A stretch of 64,000 nucleotides of DNA from Bathymodiolus brooksi (GCA_963680875.1 OY804576.1:74343668-74407667), one strand, 5' to 3'. Positions 12,801 through 22,830 are shown, counted from the first letter of the stretch. Numbers and translations: made by a program. The notes: generated from the sequence alone by a model not told the origin.

Positions 12801-15800
12801 TGTTGGTAGAAAGGCAGCGAGCAGATTTAGATAAACAAAGGCAAGATAATTATGAGGATGATTATCATCCCTATGCTAATGACCCTCCATTTAGGCCTCT
12901 TGCCTCTAGTTCTATAGAGGAAAAAAGAGTTGTGAGTGAACCGCCAGAACTTCCACCAAAAAATGTAGAACAAGTTCAAATTGAGGACTATGGGATATTT
13001 GGAGATGATGATGGAGAAGACGAAGATGATTATGAATATGATGATGATTATCGTGATAGGAAACCAGTTTTGGAAGATCAGAATATTTCAAGAATACAAG
13101 GAAAAGAAGAAATTTCTAATGCATCTTCACCGGAACCAGTAACATTTGAAAGTGAAAGTACTTCTGAATCAAGATCAAAAACTTATCAGGTTGATTCTGA
13201 TCATGAAGACCAATCACAAACAGAAAGCGTGTCACATGATCAGACTCTAAATGGCAGTTCGTCATTTGATCAAAGTATAAATGGAAGGAATGAGGAAAGT
13301 GATAAGATAACTAATGAAGAAAAAAGTGTGAAAAAAGATAGAAAAATGAGACCAGAAAATTTAGTGCCTCTTAAACCTGAAAGGAGAAAAACTTCTCCAA
13401 GTGGAAATTCTTCAGAAGAATTCAGAAATGAAAATGTTGAAAGTAGTAATGAAAGGAGACATCCTTTAGTTCAAGGGCAAAAACCACAAGAAGAGACCAA
13501 AAAACCAGAAAGGCAATTGGACAATTCTGAAAAAAATAAATTGCCATTAAGTGTATTTTCTGAAGATTCTGAAAAGAAAACAAAACCCTTGTCACTCAAA
13601 GCTAGACAAATGGAAACATTAAACATTTCACCCTCTAAAGAAGCTATGTTTTCTTCTTCTCAAATCAGAAGTAGAGAAGGAATAGGCAGAAAACTGCCTC
13701 AAGTCAATGGACGGTTTAGTGTGCCTGTTTTTGATTCTTCATACAAATCTAAGGCTCCAACACCTCAGCAAAGTCCTACAGACAATAAACCTCCACGGGC
13801 TGGAGGTTCAAAAGACACAAAAATACCTGTATACTCTCCATTAAAAAAGAAGGGAGATAAATCCAGTGAACCTTTATCAAGATCAACAGAAGATGTTTCA
13901 AAATTGAAAAAGAAAACTCACTTCAAGGATTCAATCAAAAGTTTCTTTGGAAGAAAAAGGTATGAATACGTTTTGATTACATTTGAAATCGCATGTGGTA
14001 CAACGGTAATGCTTTATACCCTAGGTGTTACACCTTTTTGATCTTTTTTTTTTGTTCAGTCTTATTCTGCTTTTGTAAATAGCATGATAAGTGTTGCAAA
14101 GTACAAATCATATAAACTGGCAAAAAAAAAAGAAGGAAATGCCTCTCGCAATATAAGAAAATAACAAATGAAAGGAAATCTAGTCAATTAATACAAGAAA
14201 ATTAAATATTCAGACTGCAAATATTTTTTCAAGAAAGTCGCATATCAAAATTAGTATACAATATTATTATGCTAATTATTGCATTTCAAACAATATAAAT
14301 TTTACACATCAGCTACTACTTATTTTAATAAAAGGGTTTACACTTACTCGTATTTATAAACTTGCAAAATGAGTTATTGACAACTTAAAGTATTGTATAG
14401 GAAATCTGTCAAAACTTTCAGGAGATAGGAATACGCTCAACAAGACTTTGAAAATATGATTTTATTTTAGGTCATCAATTTCTAAAGAAATGGATACATA
14501 GGTACAGCATGATTCTAGTTCTTGGTTTAGGATTTGTTTAAATTTCCTGTTTAATTATTTCAGATCCACTTCACTACTAACATGTTTGTTAAAATGTTAG
14601 ATTCTTGTGTAACATCTTTTTTTTCAAAATGAATGATATCTTATTTTGTTTTCAAAGACCGGGAGTTGGAGATGAAACTGGCAATTTTGAATTTGTATGT
14701 ATTACTACTGTATATTTACAGAGCTTAGAACATTATCTTTTCGCAATTTTAGAATTCTTTTAGATTTCTTTTTTTTCCATATAAATTTATTGTAGCTACT
14801 ACTACAGTACTTTCAGTAGTTCTCCTCTTATAAGGCCACTCTCACCAAAGGCCATCACTCTTATCTGGTCAGATTTCAGGGGGGTATGGTGTTTAATGCC
14901 ACTTTCAACAATATTTCAGTTATATGGTGGCAGTCAGTTTTATTGGTGGAAGAAACTGGAATACCTGAAGAAAAACCACCGACCTGATTTCAGATATACA
15001 AAAATGTAGTAAAATACTACTAAATTGTCTCCCTCATTGTAGAAGGGATTGTCATTAAGAAGGGAACTACTGCATTACTTAAGGCCATATTTGTTGTAGA
15101 TGTATCTGGTTATGTATTTTAAAAAGTTGACAATCTCATATTTCTCCACCCACCAATATTTGTTTAGAGAAAAAAATGATTTCAGTCAGGAAATTTTTAC
15201 CACTCTGCATGTAAATTATAAATATTCAGTATAGCTACACTGTTGTCTAGTTGTAATCACAAGCACAGCATATATAAAATAAATCGCTCAATAATTTTTT
15301 ATAATTATGCTTGAATATTTCCTGTTCTATAAATTTGGTGCTAAATCTCCCTTCCTACCCCAAAACAGGGACCGCCGTGGTCGTGATCGTATGGTAGTTG
15401 GATTTACAACTACATATGCAATCAGTGCCTATCACCACTAAAGTTGTGAGTTCCAACCCTGCTCTGGCGAGGTGTACTCAATACAACATTATGTGATAAA
15501 GTTTGTCAATGACTTGTGGAAGGTCAGTGGTTTTCTTGGAGCACTCCGGTTTCCTCTACCAATAAAACTGACAGCCACAATATAACTGAAATATTGTTGA
15601 AAGTGGCATTAAACACCATAACCCAAACCCTACTCCAAAACAAACAAGTTCAAACATGTTTTTTTTTGGTTTTAATAAGGCCCATGTAGTTTCATCAATC
15701 ATGCTGTTGGCAAATGCATTTCGACTAGGCAGGTCATACATGCTTATTGCTAAATGCTGTCATTTGAGGTTCTAAAGAGTGCATGCTATTTTCTTTTACA

Positions 15801-18800
15801 TTAGTATGTACTGGTACAAATGTTATTATGATTGTGTATATACAATTATATCTACGTATACCCTATCCCTATGTTTTCCTAATATAGTATTCACATTGCA
15901 TGTTAATGAGAAACATTAGTTTGAAATTTTCCTTTACCCAAGTTAGGTTAGGCAAAAAATATATTTTGCCTCCATTAGGTCACATCTAATAAATAGTTTG
16001 TTCCTTAGGCCACACCAGCAAAAATTCAATTAATGTAACTTTTTTTTTAAATTCTGTTTGAAAGTAGTATGTAACAGTATATTTTTATAAAATTTTGTTG
16101 CTATTATGCATAACTGACAATTCAAAGTCATCATAAGAGAAAATTAATATCACTTGACATTTATTTGTCTTCAAAAAACAAAAGAATTTTAAATTCATAT
16201 TGTCGGTCACCAAATAATCACGGGGAGTGTCAAAAAATTAGTGGACGGAAACAATATAATACCATATTTTATATTGTGTAAAAGCTGTGATTTGTCATTT
16301 CATGTCACATGATGTTATTATTTAAACAGGTACATGTATAAACTGGGTTTTACTAAAAATAGTTATTTATTAACCTTAGATTACGAAAAATAGATGATAA
16401 ATATCCAGCATACAATAGCTAGTTTTTGATTGGATTCTTGCTTGGAAGTGTGATTAATATAGAGCTTTCATTCATACTTTGGTTAACTGCATTGTTGATA
16501 TAAACAAAAATGGCAGCCATTGAAGGCATCCGATTTGCCACTTTAAATTAAATGTCAAAGAACTTTTGCAGAATGTTGACTTGGACAATGCTAAGAAAGC
16601 CACATTTATTGCTGCTTAATAAATGTTAAAAATTTAATGATATAACATTTTTTTTTAAATATGAATGCTGCCATGGATTTACAAATCACAACTTTTAGAT
16701 AATATGATATTATAATAAAACAATTGTTGCCTATCTAAATGGGTCAATACATGTTTTTATTGACCCAATGAAAGTATATCGACCCTAGACTTCGTCCTCT
16801 GTCGTTATGCTTTTATTGGGTCTATAAAAACATGTATTTACCTCATCAAAAGTCTATAATTGTATAGTATCTTTTGTGGAACAGGAAAAGAAATTACTGC
16901 TAACCTTTGCCAATTTTGACTTTACAAAGCCGGAGAAACAAAACTATGTAATTTAGCTATAAATCCTGAGGGAGAATATTGTAATTTTGACATTTTTCCT
17001 TTGATCTCACAGAGTGATATTATCATTATCATTATCAATAAACTGACCCTGAAACTGGTGGTTATTATCAACGTGTCAGACACACTATGATGTTGCTAAT
17101 AAAAACAATTAATAAAAACAATAATGTCAGTTTTGAAGGTCTGGGCATAAATTATCACTAGTATCACAGCTCATACTATCAGACTCACTGTGATTCTAGT
17201 GATAATGTCTGTCTGAACCTTTGAAATTAATGTTATTCTATATATTATATTACAATTGTCTAAAACTGATATATATTTACTTGCGGATTTTAAAAATAGT
17301 TATATACGTTAAATATACAGGTGAACCTGCCTTAAAGGACACCTCTATGGGGCAAATGACTATCTATAAATGGCAGCCTCATTTTTCCCATTAATTAATA
17401 GTGCATATAATTTTAACCTGTATACAAAGGGAGACTGTTCACAAAGGGCATATTTTCAGGTTCACTGGAGCGCCCTTGAGTGCCGTCTTGGTCGTGATCG
17501 TATGGGGTTTCCTCCACCACACTGACTGCCACGATATAACTGAAATGTTGTTGAAAGTGGCATTAAACATCATGAACCTAACCCTAACCCTTTGTAAACA
17601 GGTTTGGCTGTAAATAAATTTCACAGAATATTTTCTGCAGTGATAAATGACAAAATTATAACAAACTGCAATATGATTATGTTTCTGGTACCAGGTATTT
17701 TCCTACCTTCCTTGCCTGATTTCACAAAAGGGTGGAGATATAACTGACTAATGTTTCTCATTATTTCTGTGCTTCTTTCTATATCCACAGCCCTGTCTAT
17801 ATATAAACACATATCTTACTATTCCACACTGGAATTTCTAACTTCTTTGAAATATAAAACCATTTATATGCCATTGTGTTATTAATGAACATGAAGGGTT
17901 AGAATTTCCGACACATTTTGAAAAAAAATAAAAAGAAGGAAATACTATTTATGTACTGGTATGTATAAAAGAGAAATTGTCTCTGTAGGTCCAAGACAGG
18001 ATTGAAACAATACCATTTAAAACTTACTTTAGAAAGGAGTTTAACACTTGTCTTAGTATTTTTTTTATTAAAGGGGCATTAGCTACGATTTTGACCCAAA
18101 AAATTATATGTTTTGGAAATTGGTAAATAGCTTTAAAATGATGAAATAAAGGTAAATATTTCACATTAAACAGCTTATTGAAACCACTTTTCGCCTTTTG
18201 AGAACGAAAATTATCATCGATTAGTTATTTCCTTGCAAGCAAATAATTTGACCTCGCTTTTTCCGTATGCAACTGACCTTACTAGTGACAGGTAAAAACG
18301 AATAATTTGTATTTTGTCGCTTATTAACTGCAAACTTGCATGGTTCTTTGTCCGTAATTAACACCGACTAAAAGCAGCTTCACAAAAAATAAGAAATAAG
18401 TGCATTGTTGTACTGATTTAATGACGATTCGGCAAACCCCGTAAGCAATGCCGATAATTAATAAGATGGCGTCCATCTCTTGATCGATCTCAAAACACAA
18501 GCAGTTGCACGATTTTCTCCGATTCGCGTACATTTCATAACATTTATAAGTTACAGAAACACGTTTTATTAAGGCATCAATCATTTACGGGTAACAAAAA
18601 TTTACGATTTGGCAGATGATGCCTTTTGACAATTTTAAAATAAATATCTATAAAAGTAATTATGAGAAAGATAGAAAATTGTGTATAGTAAAAAGGTTAT
18701 TAGAATTGTTTTTGTATTGCAAATGTACAATGTATATATCTAAAGCATACTTACTAGTCTTGATAAATCATATTGACAAATGTGTTGAGACATTTGAATC

Positions 18801-20823
18801 AGTACAAGATGGCCACAGTCATAGAATATTGTTTTAATGTGAAATTCTTGTAAAATTTGAAGAAAAAAAATATCAACATTTGAACTGCTAGTACCTGAAC
18901 TTTTCATACATGGTGATTGAATGGTCAGTGGTAGAATTATTTTTATATCAGTTAGAAACTGTTTGATCCCAAACAAATGGTTAGAGCATTCAATTGTCTG
19001 TATTAAGTAACCACTATTTTCTTTTTATAATTTGATAAGAGGCATAAGCTTGTGACAAGGTCTTCGTCAGGTGTTTCATATGTAGGAATGTTTTCCAGAT
19101 ACAGTTAAACCTGCCCATGTTACCTCTATTAAGAAGTCACCTGTATTAAAAGGTCACCTTTTTCTTGTCCTGTCATAGAAAATTTCATATGAATTGAATA
19201 TCTTTTAAGAGGTCACCTGTCTTATAAAGTCACTTTTTCTTTCTCCCAAAAGTAACCTCTTAATACAGATATGACTGTAGTTATAAACTGTGGTTTCCTC
19301 CTCCACTGTGTCACCCTTGATCTAGCTCAGAGATAATGTAAAAATAGCATTTATTCATTAAAGTGACATAAACTTTTAATTACAATTTCTATGCATTGTG
19401 CTCATACATGAAATAAGACCCATCAGAATGCCACATTTCAGCAAAAGACACATAGACTATTTTCATTGCACCATAGATGAGGAGCAACTGCTGTGATATT
19501 TATTACATGTACTTTGAATTTAGCTCTGATTAGATGAGTTTTAAAGCCTGAATTTCTTGCTTCTACTCGAAAGTCATGTGATCAGCACACTGGATTTAGT
19601 AAAACAGCACCAACATTGTATCTTAAAGTTTTTTGAGATAGGAATTTTGTCTTTGAGACTTGAATGTGAATCATAATATACTGGATACAGTGTTTTGATT
19701 GTTTTTTCCCCCAATTTTTTATGAATGCGTTTCTAGGCATCGTAGGCATTATGTTTTACCTATGTCCAAAGATCTGTCTGTCCATCCAGCATTTGGTTTC
19801 CACTCAGTAACTTTAAGTTCCCATTAAGATTATCATTTGAAATTTATACACAAGGTCAGTGACCATAAAAGGTAGGTCAGGTTCGATTTCGGACATTACC
19901 ACAATTTTCGTTCTGGAGTTATCCCGCTGTTTACTTTAGCTGGAAGCGGGGGCATCCATGTCCTATGGGCACATTCTTTTATTTTATAAGAGGGATCAAA
20001 CTCCCTCACAAGGCTTCAACTTTCATCACTATATTTGAAAGATGGGGAAAAAATATACTCCACCAAAAAACTGATTGATCATTGACTGAAAATCATATTG
20101 ATAAGATATCAACAGTACAAGTAGATTTCTAGTATTTTCTACAAGCATGTGCATTTGCTTTAATATCGTGTTTCTTTCATAGTTGGAACAGTACTTTGTT
20201 ATTTTAGCCATAGACAGAGTATTTTGCCGTCTCTGGATTTTGTTGTTTGTGGCTTGCAAAAGATTTACACCCAATTTCACAATTACTATTATTTTAGCCC
20301 CTCTAACCATTACATGAAGATTTGCAGTAATTATTATTGAGTGATACATGTACCAGGTCTTACGGTCAAACGCTTTTGATTATGAATTTTGTACTTGTAC
20401 TGTACTCCAAAATCATCCAATCAGAATGCTGGATATATTGTACACAATGTTCTGATTGGCTGTTTTCCGGTATGAGTTCAAAAATTGTACTAAGCCGTTT
20501 TACGACCGCAAGTCCAGGGCAGTTAGAAAAGAAATAAGATATACAATAGTTGTATATACAAAAAATGTACTTTTTTTTTTATGTTTCAACATTTTTTAAA
20601 TTGTAATTTCAGGAAGACAGGCAAATACAAGTTTAAAGATCTTTCGGCTTCAACAAATGATCTGTGGATGGGTGGATTTGATAGAGTAATAGATATAGAC
20701 ATTACAGATGATCCCGTTGACCAATATCGTGAAGAGTTCTTGTCAACGTTTCCTCGTGCATCATCATCCAAGAATCCTCCTCCATACAATTACTTTGTTG
20801 AAGAACCCTGTAGTGCTGTATAA
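709..20823 (+). CDS. ARHGEF33: Rho guanine nucleotide exchange factor 33-like (5' partial)
   Basis: Spliced gene; exons 709-848, 2834-2870, 3295-3360, 5516-5784, 6272-6379, 7314-7397, 8277-8425, 10651-10797, 12109-13959 and 20613-20823. All introns are GT-AG and all phases join, giving 1019 residues after a split first codon; earlier exons lie outside the window. Residues about 81-283 form a DH domain, the fold that drives GDP-GTP exchange on Rho-family GTPases. Conserved-looking DH segments include [20 protein letters not shown] and [15 protein letters not shown], both of which I recognise as resembling vertebrate ARHGEF33. No PH domain follows, as expected for ARHGEF33. Residues 284-1019 look disordered, with an acidic cluster, a PPELPPK stretch, a basic patch before the last intron, a PPPY motif and a C-terminal S-A-V that fits a class I PDZ ligand. 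Family assignment is by memory, not search. A plainer DH-domain GEF is the alternative. Confidence 0.85.
1214..1500 (+). mobile_element. Probable dispersed-repeat remnant in intron
   Basis: This intronic stretch has a base composition unlike its AT-rich surroundings. It resembles, from memory, a repeat common in bivalve genomes. It starts after an acceptor-like ttaccttatcag and has a short phase-0 reading frame ending at 1332, with AATAAA near 1481. A rare alternative 3' exon of the GEF gene is therefore possible but unlikely. Confidence 0.35.
1888..2040. mobile_element. MITE family B, copy 1
   Basis: The core is an inverted repeat, ccaatcagaaca against tgttctgattgg, and the ends (ggcctttagtcaataaacc and the complement of gttttatgaccgtaaagcc) also pair. 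Related copies are at 20354-20518 and 21715-21855. The right end has been amplified into the adjoining minisatellite. Confidence 0.7.
2009..2643. repeat. 53-bp minisatellite, 12 copies
   Basis: Twelve nearly identical 53-bp units start with cgtacttgaaagttttatga. The unit begins with the right terminus of the MITE just before it and adds a non-MITE tail (ggtgtaacattgatttgttg). The array is intronic in the GEF gene. The high identity implies recent expansion or homogenisation. Confidence 0.9.
2834..2870 (+). CDS. ARHGEF33: ARHGEF33-like microexon (37 nt)
   Basis: Acceptor tctatttcag and donor GCT|gtaagt. It reads [12 protein letters not shown] in phase 0 and leaves one base for the next exon. 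Splice signals and phase are good; there is no domain. Confidence 0.7.
3295..3360 (+). CDS. ARHGEF33: ARHGEF33-like exon (linker before DH)
   Basis: Acceptor aacacacag and donor GAAG|gtaatt. The exon encodes [20 protein letters not shown] and leaves in phase 1, which matches the DH exon at 5516. Confidence 0.75.
4328..4480. mobile_element. Near-perfect 62-bp-arm hairpin (MITE family C)
   Basis: The arms 4328-4389 and 4420-4480 are almost perfect reverse complements (tgatactgaaaaatatcagc against gctgatattttcagtatca). The 30-nt spacer is itself partly palindromic (cgttcgcttcgctcactcg). It is intronic. No open frame and no target duplication were identified. Confidence 0.75.
5338..5432 (+). mobile_element. 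Degenerate SINE fragment
   Basis: This holds the diverged tail of the tRNA-like SINE: a ttgtggcaggtca block, then ccacaataaaactgaca, then ttgttgaaagtgctgttga. It is intronic. Confidence 0.55.
5516..5784 (+). CDS. ARHGEF33: ARHGEF33-like exon, DH domain N-terminal part
   Basis: Acceptor ttgattgcag and donor AAT|gtaagg. The 89 full codons begin [20 protein letters not shown], the typical first DH helix (CR1), and end [20 protein letters not shown] plus QN. The exon enters in phase 1 and leaves in phase 0. Confidence 0.9.
6272..6379 (+). CDS. ARHGEF33: ARHGEF33-like exon, DH domain middle
   Basis: Acceptor cttctatacag and donor AGG|gtaggt; 36 codons in phase 0, including [19 protein letters not shown], a DH CR2-type segment. 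The next exon lies beyond the acceptor array at 6906-7334. Confidence 0.88.
6906..7334 (+). repeat. Tandem array of a 3' splice site (33 bp x 13)
   Basis: Each unit is ttttattttcag followed by the first 21 nt of the next DH exon (AGTTCTAACCTAGCTTCATC plus C). Acceptor AGs recur every 33 nt from 6917 to 7313, exactly 12 intervals. The unit supplies a branch-point-like ttctaac 25 nt before the next AG. All copies stay open in the exon frame, so any acceptor would keep frame and add repeats of [11 protein letters not shown]. The first eight units and the last are identical; units 9 to 12 carry one or a few changes each. Confidence 0.95.
7314..7397 (+). CDS. ARHGEF33: ARHGEF33-like exon, DH domain CR3
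   Basis: The exon is drawn from the last acceptor of the array (7313) to donor AAG|gtaaat. It encodes [20 protein letters not shown] plus AKYSLLIK, which matches the CR3 helix of DH domains ([13 protein letters not shown] against the usual PVQR-PRY-LLLK). It enters and leaves in phase 0. Starting at an earlier acceptor would give up to 12 extra 11-residue repeats. Confidence 0.85.
7377..7422 (+). repeat. 23-bp tandem duplication of the 5' splice site
   Basis: The unit beginning aaatactcattactcattaa and ending ggt occurs twice, so the exon end and its donor GT are duplicated. The first donor is gtaaat (7398) and the second gtttgt (7421). Because 23 is not a multiple of three, the second donor would shift frame. 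Confidence 0.85.
7477..7657. mobile_element. MITE family D, copy 1
   Basis: The left end gtacagtgaaatcagtttga pairs with the right end gtttagacaggttttactgt. The interior repeats the same theme (aacctgtttaagccaaacac). A sister element is at 55733-55852. It is intronic. Confidence 0.65.
8277..8425 (+). CDS. ARHGEF33: ARHGEF33-like exon, DH domain C-terminal helix
   Basis: Acceptor ttgttttgtag and donor AAG|gtgagt. It encodes [20 protein letters not shown], then a long helix through [18 protein letters not shown], the final DH helix. It leaves in phase 2. Confidence 0.9.
8630..9605. repeat. 69-bp minisatellite, about 14 copies
   Basis: Units beginning aaaatcaatacccctaacaa repeat about 14 times, nearly identical; only the last copies differ, by gacc to aacc. 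Because 69 is a multiple of three, long open frames of 329 (+) and 369 (-) residues arise by chance. The array is inside the intron between exons 8277-8425 and 10651-10797, so I do not call a gene. Confidence 0.93.
9811..10124. repeat. 52-bp minisatellite, 6 copies
   Basis: Six copies of a unit containing gttttgttgatattggtaga and attgaccatcactgtg. A single copy of the same sequence occurs at 61629-61690 beside similar flanks, so the array expanded from a dispersed repeat. It is intronic. Confidence 0.88.
10365..10558 (+). mobile_element. tRNA-like SINE, head-truncated
   Basis: It carries a B-box-like gagttcgaatcctgc, the middle block (gacttgtgacaggtcggtgg), the block cctccaccaataaaactgac and the tail ttgttgaaagtggtgttaaa. 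It lies in the intron before the exon at 10651. Confidence 0.8.
10651..10797 (+). CDS. ARHGEF33: ARHGEF33-like exon, Ser-rich linker after DH
   Basis: Acceptor actgtttag and donor AAG|gtacag. It encodes a serine-rich segment that includes [17 protein letters not shown]; vertebrate ARHGEF33 has a comparable R-D-[ST]-G-I-H-S segment, as I recall. It leaves in phase 2. No PH domain begins here. Confidence 0.82.
11690..11905 (-). mobile_element. tRNA-like SINE, reverse orientation
   Basis: It reads as the complement of the SINE: a tail side (ggtgtttaatgcaactttca), the block ggcggtcagttttattggtg and a head side with caactaccatatgatcacga. It is intronic. Confidence 0.8.
12109..13959 (+). CDS. ARHGEF33: ARHGEF33-like large exon, disordered tail
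   Basis: Acceptor ctttttaatag and donor AAAAG|gtatga; 1851 nt with no stop, phase 2 to phase 2. The product is low-complexity and charged: an acidic run near [19 protein letters not shown], a proline motif PPELPPK that could bind SH3 domains, many S/T/E-rich repeats and a basic end ([15 protein letters not shown]) that could contact membrane. If the next intron is retained the frame runs on to a stop at 14039-14041, adding 26 residues. Confidence 0.9.
14808..15075. mobile_element. MITE family E, copy 1, with a SINE inside
   Basis: The left half (cagtagttctcctcttataa, then ggccactctcaccaaaggcc) matches the complement of the right half of the element at 41839-42034. It is interrupted by the SINE at 14880-14985. 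It is intronic. Confidence 0.6.
14880..14985 (-). mobile_element. Truncated SINE with 8-bp target duplication
   Basis: The SINE tail side (ggtgtttaatgccactttca) runs to a truncation in the middle of the element. It is flanked by gatttcag at 14872-14879 and 14986-14993, a perfect target-site duplication. Head truncation with an intact tail fits reverse transcription by LINE enzymes. Confidence 0.8.
15369..15625 (+). mobile_element. tRNA-like SINE, near full length
   Basis: Head ccgtggtcgtgatcgtatgg, then a region with a B-box-like gagttccaaccctgc, the middle block, cctctaccaataaaactgac and the tail ttgttgaaagtggcattaaa. It is intronic in the GEF gene. Confidence 0.85.
16741..16842. mobile_element. 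Small palindromic element
   Basis: The arms gggtcaatacatgtttttat and the complement of ataaaaacatgtatttacct pair around a spacer with attgggtc. A weaker similar palindrome lies near 175-235. It is intronic. Confidence 0.5.
17477..17592 (+). mobile_element. SINE with internal deletion
   Basis: The head (gccgtcttggtcgtgatcgt) joins directly to the block ggtttcctccaccac and the tail (gccacgatataactgaaatg), so the middle has been lost. It is intronic. Confidence 0.75.
18073..18627. mobile_element. Possible 0.55-kb transposon remnant
   Basis: The start (aaaggggcattagctacgat) is weakly complementary to the end (tttggcagatgatgcctttt). The interior has higher GC than its surroundings. The open frame at 18324-18584 (-) shows no domain. 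It is intronic. Confidence 0.4.
19095..19285. mobile_element. Palindromic element family G, copy 1
   Basis: Both halves repeat the theme cacctgtattaaaaggtcac with its complement, and ttgtcctgtcatagaaaatt sits in the middle. A clear sister in the opposite orientation is at 45540-45722. It is intronic. Confidence 0.6.
20354..20518. mobile_element. MITE family B, copy 2
   Basis: The ends ggtcttacggtcaaacgctt and the complement of gccgttttacgaccgcaagt pair, as do the cores atccaatcagaatgc and gttctgattggct. It lies about 95 nt before the last coding exon of the GEF gene. Confidence 0.75.
20613..20823 (+). CDS. ARHGEF33: ARHGEF33-like last coding exon
   Basis: Acceptor gtaatttcag. The phase-2 exon encodes [20 protein letters not shown], then [19 protein letters not shown], a PPPY motif and EEPCSAV before TAA at 20821. 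PPPY fits a WW-domain ligand and the final S-A-V fits a class I PDZ ligand; both roles are inferred. Confidence 0.88.
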
Positions 20824-21404
20824 TAATGTGATGATTTTTGAGAAAACCAAGTTATTGTTATTCAATTGGACCATTTGTACATTTCCAACTTGATTCTAAA
20901 ATTATACAATTTTTCATGTTTTTGTAGAAGTTACTTCCCTTTAAGAGGGACAACAGTGTCCATTCCATTCAAAATTCAACAAAATTAAAAATATATTTTT
21001 CTCATACTCTATCAAATTTAAATGTGATAACAACTTGTCAATTATTTATTTACTATAAAATTATCCTCTGATTTTTTACAAGGTTCAAATATCTACAATT
21101 TTAAGAAAATTATACTCAATTTTTTTGGTCCTTTCTGTTGCATGGAATGGGAACCATTTTGCCCTCCATAAGGAAAATAACTCCTATAAAAGAAATGTCA
21201 AATATTATCAAATTGGGAATGTGTAAATGGTCTATTGTTTTTAAGGGGTCATTTTATATGTGTCATACAGTTATAGCTGTGCTTTAAATTGAGTTTCCAA
21301 AGACTTATTCTTAGTAATATAAACCATATATCTATGTAAACAAAGACTGAATTTCTACAAAAAACACAAGAAATTCTTACAAATAACTTCAGGGGGCCAA
21401 ATAA
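20824..21404 (+). other. ARHGEF33: Putative 3' UTR of the GEF gene
   Basis: No gene follows the stop. A polyadenylation signal aataaa is present at 21399-21404. Most of this stretch is occupied by the palindromic element at 20869-21232. The real cleavage site cannot be fixed from sequence alone. Confidence 0.4.
20869..21232. mobile_element. 0.36-kb inverted-end element in the 3' UTR
   Basis: The left end gaccatttgtacatttccaa pairs with the complement of the right end ttgggaatgtgtaaatggtc. Inner blocks also pair (cattccattc with gaatggg, and gttacttccct with aaggaaaataactcc). It starts 46 nt after the stop codon. Confidence 0.7.
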
Positions 21405-21714
21405 ACCATTAATTTTTCATTATAAGGATGTGATACTGCCTATTGTATAGTAAAATTGTTATTACTGTTATTTATTCTTCCCTAAATTCAGTGATTCTCA
21501 TGTGTCGTATCTCACATAGATCAAGTGTTCCATGAAATATTACTGAAAAGATCAACTAATAATTATCCCAAAAATTCAAGACTCCTGGGTAACAAAAACT
21601 GCTATGGTTATGCAACAGGAAAATTCATTTGATATTTATAGAAGAAAAAGATTCTTTTTTTTTATTTAACCAAATTTTGATTTATAAAAATTTCTTTACT
21701 TATTCTTGCCTAGA

Positions 21715-21855
21715 GTAATAAAACTTTCGAGTAAAAGTTTTGTACTCATCCTCCTAAAACATCCAATCAGAACATCATATTGACTAAATACAAGATTCTG
21801 ATTGGACGATTTTCGTGTATGAGTACAAAACTCAGACTAGACAATTTTATGACCT
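21715..21855. mobile_element. MITE family B, copy 3
   Basis: It has the same core as the other copies (atccaatcagaacatc and gattctgattggac) and similar ends (taataaaactttcgagtaaa and aattttatgacc). Confidence 0.7.
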
Positions 21856-22179
21856 GCTAAAATTCTACATTCATATTTTTTATCTTCAATAAGCTCTAAG
21901 GAATGAACTGAACCTATTAGCTTTAATGAAAATAAATTAGATGCTACAACATTTAATCGATGAAAAGATCAAATTAATAAATTGATTAATTTTATAACAA
22001 AAATTTCCAACTTTTTGATTTGAAATAAGGGATCAATTTTCAAAAGATAATAAAGTAAATATTTAACAATAATATGTGTTATTCCAATGGGTGTATGGAT
22101 AAGGTACATTGTATAGCCTGGGATCATATTGAAGTTTATACTTAATATGATGTGTGTAACATTGTTGTGAAATCTTTGT

Positions 22180-22360
22180 TAACACACCACTGATGTGGGC
22201 TAGAACCCTGTTACTCACATCAAGTGTTCCGGTTACCAGACACCTACCCAAGGTCAGGGGGTTTCAATTGTCAGTTTGTTATATCTGTCCATGCTTCCCT
22301 CCCCAAATAAAGCTGAATATGGCTGAAAATTTGCTGAAAGTGACAATCAACACTAATAAC
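22180..22360 (+). mobile_element. Diverged SINE-like repeat
   Basis: The block aataaagctgaatatggctg followed by ttgctgaaagtgacaatcaa resembles the tail of the common SINE at low identity. Nothing else is seen in 21860-22640. Confidence 0.35.
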
Positions 22361-22639
22361 TATTAACCCTTCTTTGTTAAGAAGATAATTACTATGAGCT
22401 AAGAGGTTCTAGGTTAACCATCTGTTTTACCAGAAGCTTGTTTAAGTCCTTCAACCATACTTCATATAATAGCTGAAGGTCTTACATTCAATTCACAGGC
22501 TGCTTAATGAACCCATGTTTTCCCAATGGCATCAAATATTTCACTTCAATTTACTCTGAAATCAAATAAAGATATAAATTTTTCGTTGATTTCATAGTCC
22601 ATTCAATTCAATGATTGAAAACCCAAAGTTCATACAAAA

Positions 22640-22830
22640 TGAAATTGATTAGATCAAGAAATTAAAACACTTAAAAGACCACGAGTTTATAAATATTCAA
22701 AGCAAGAAATTAAAGCATCTAGAAGACCATGAGTTCATGAAAATTAAAACACTTTTAAAAGATCGTGAGTTTATGAATATTCAAAGAAATAAAAGACCAT
22801 GAGTTTATGAATATTCAAAGAAAGTAAACT
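22640..22830. repeat. Irregular short tandem repeat
   Basis: Four degenerate copies of a phrase like agaccatgagtttatgaata followed by ttcaaag, with spacers of unequal length. Confidence 0.6.

Noticed and set aside
14658..14694. Possible small exon ([12 protein letters not shown]) between the large exon and the last exon
   Set aside because: Acceptor and donor look acceptable, but neither donor choice joins the exon at 20613 in frame.
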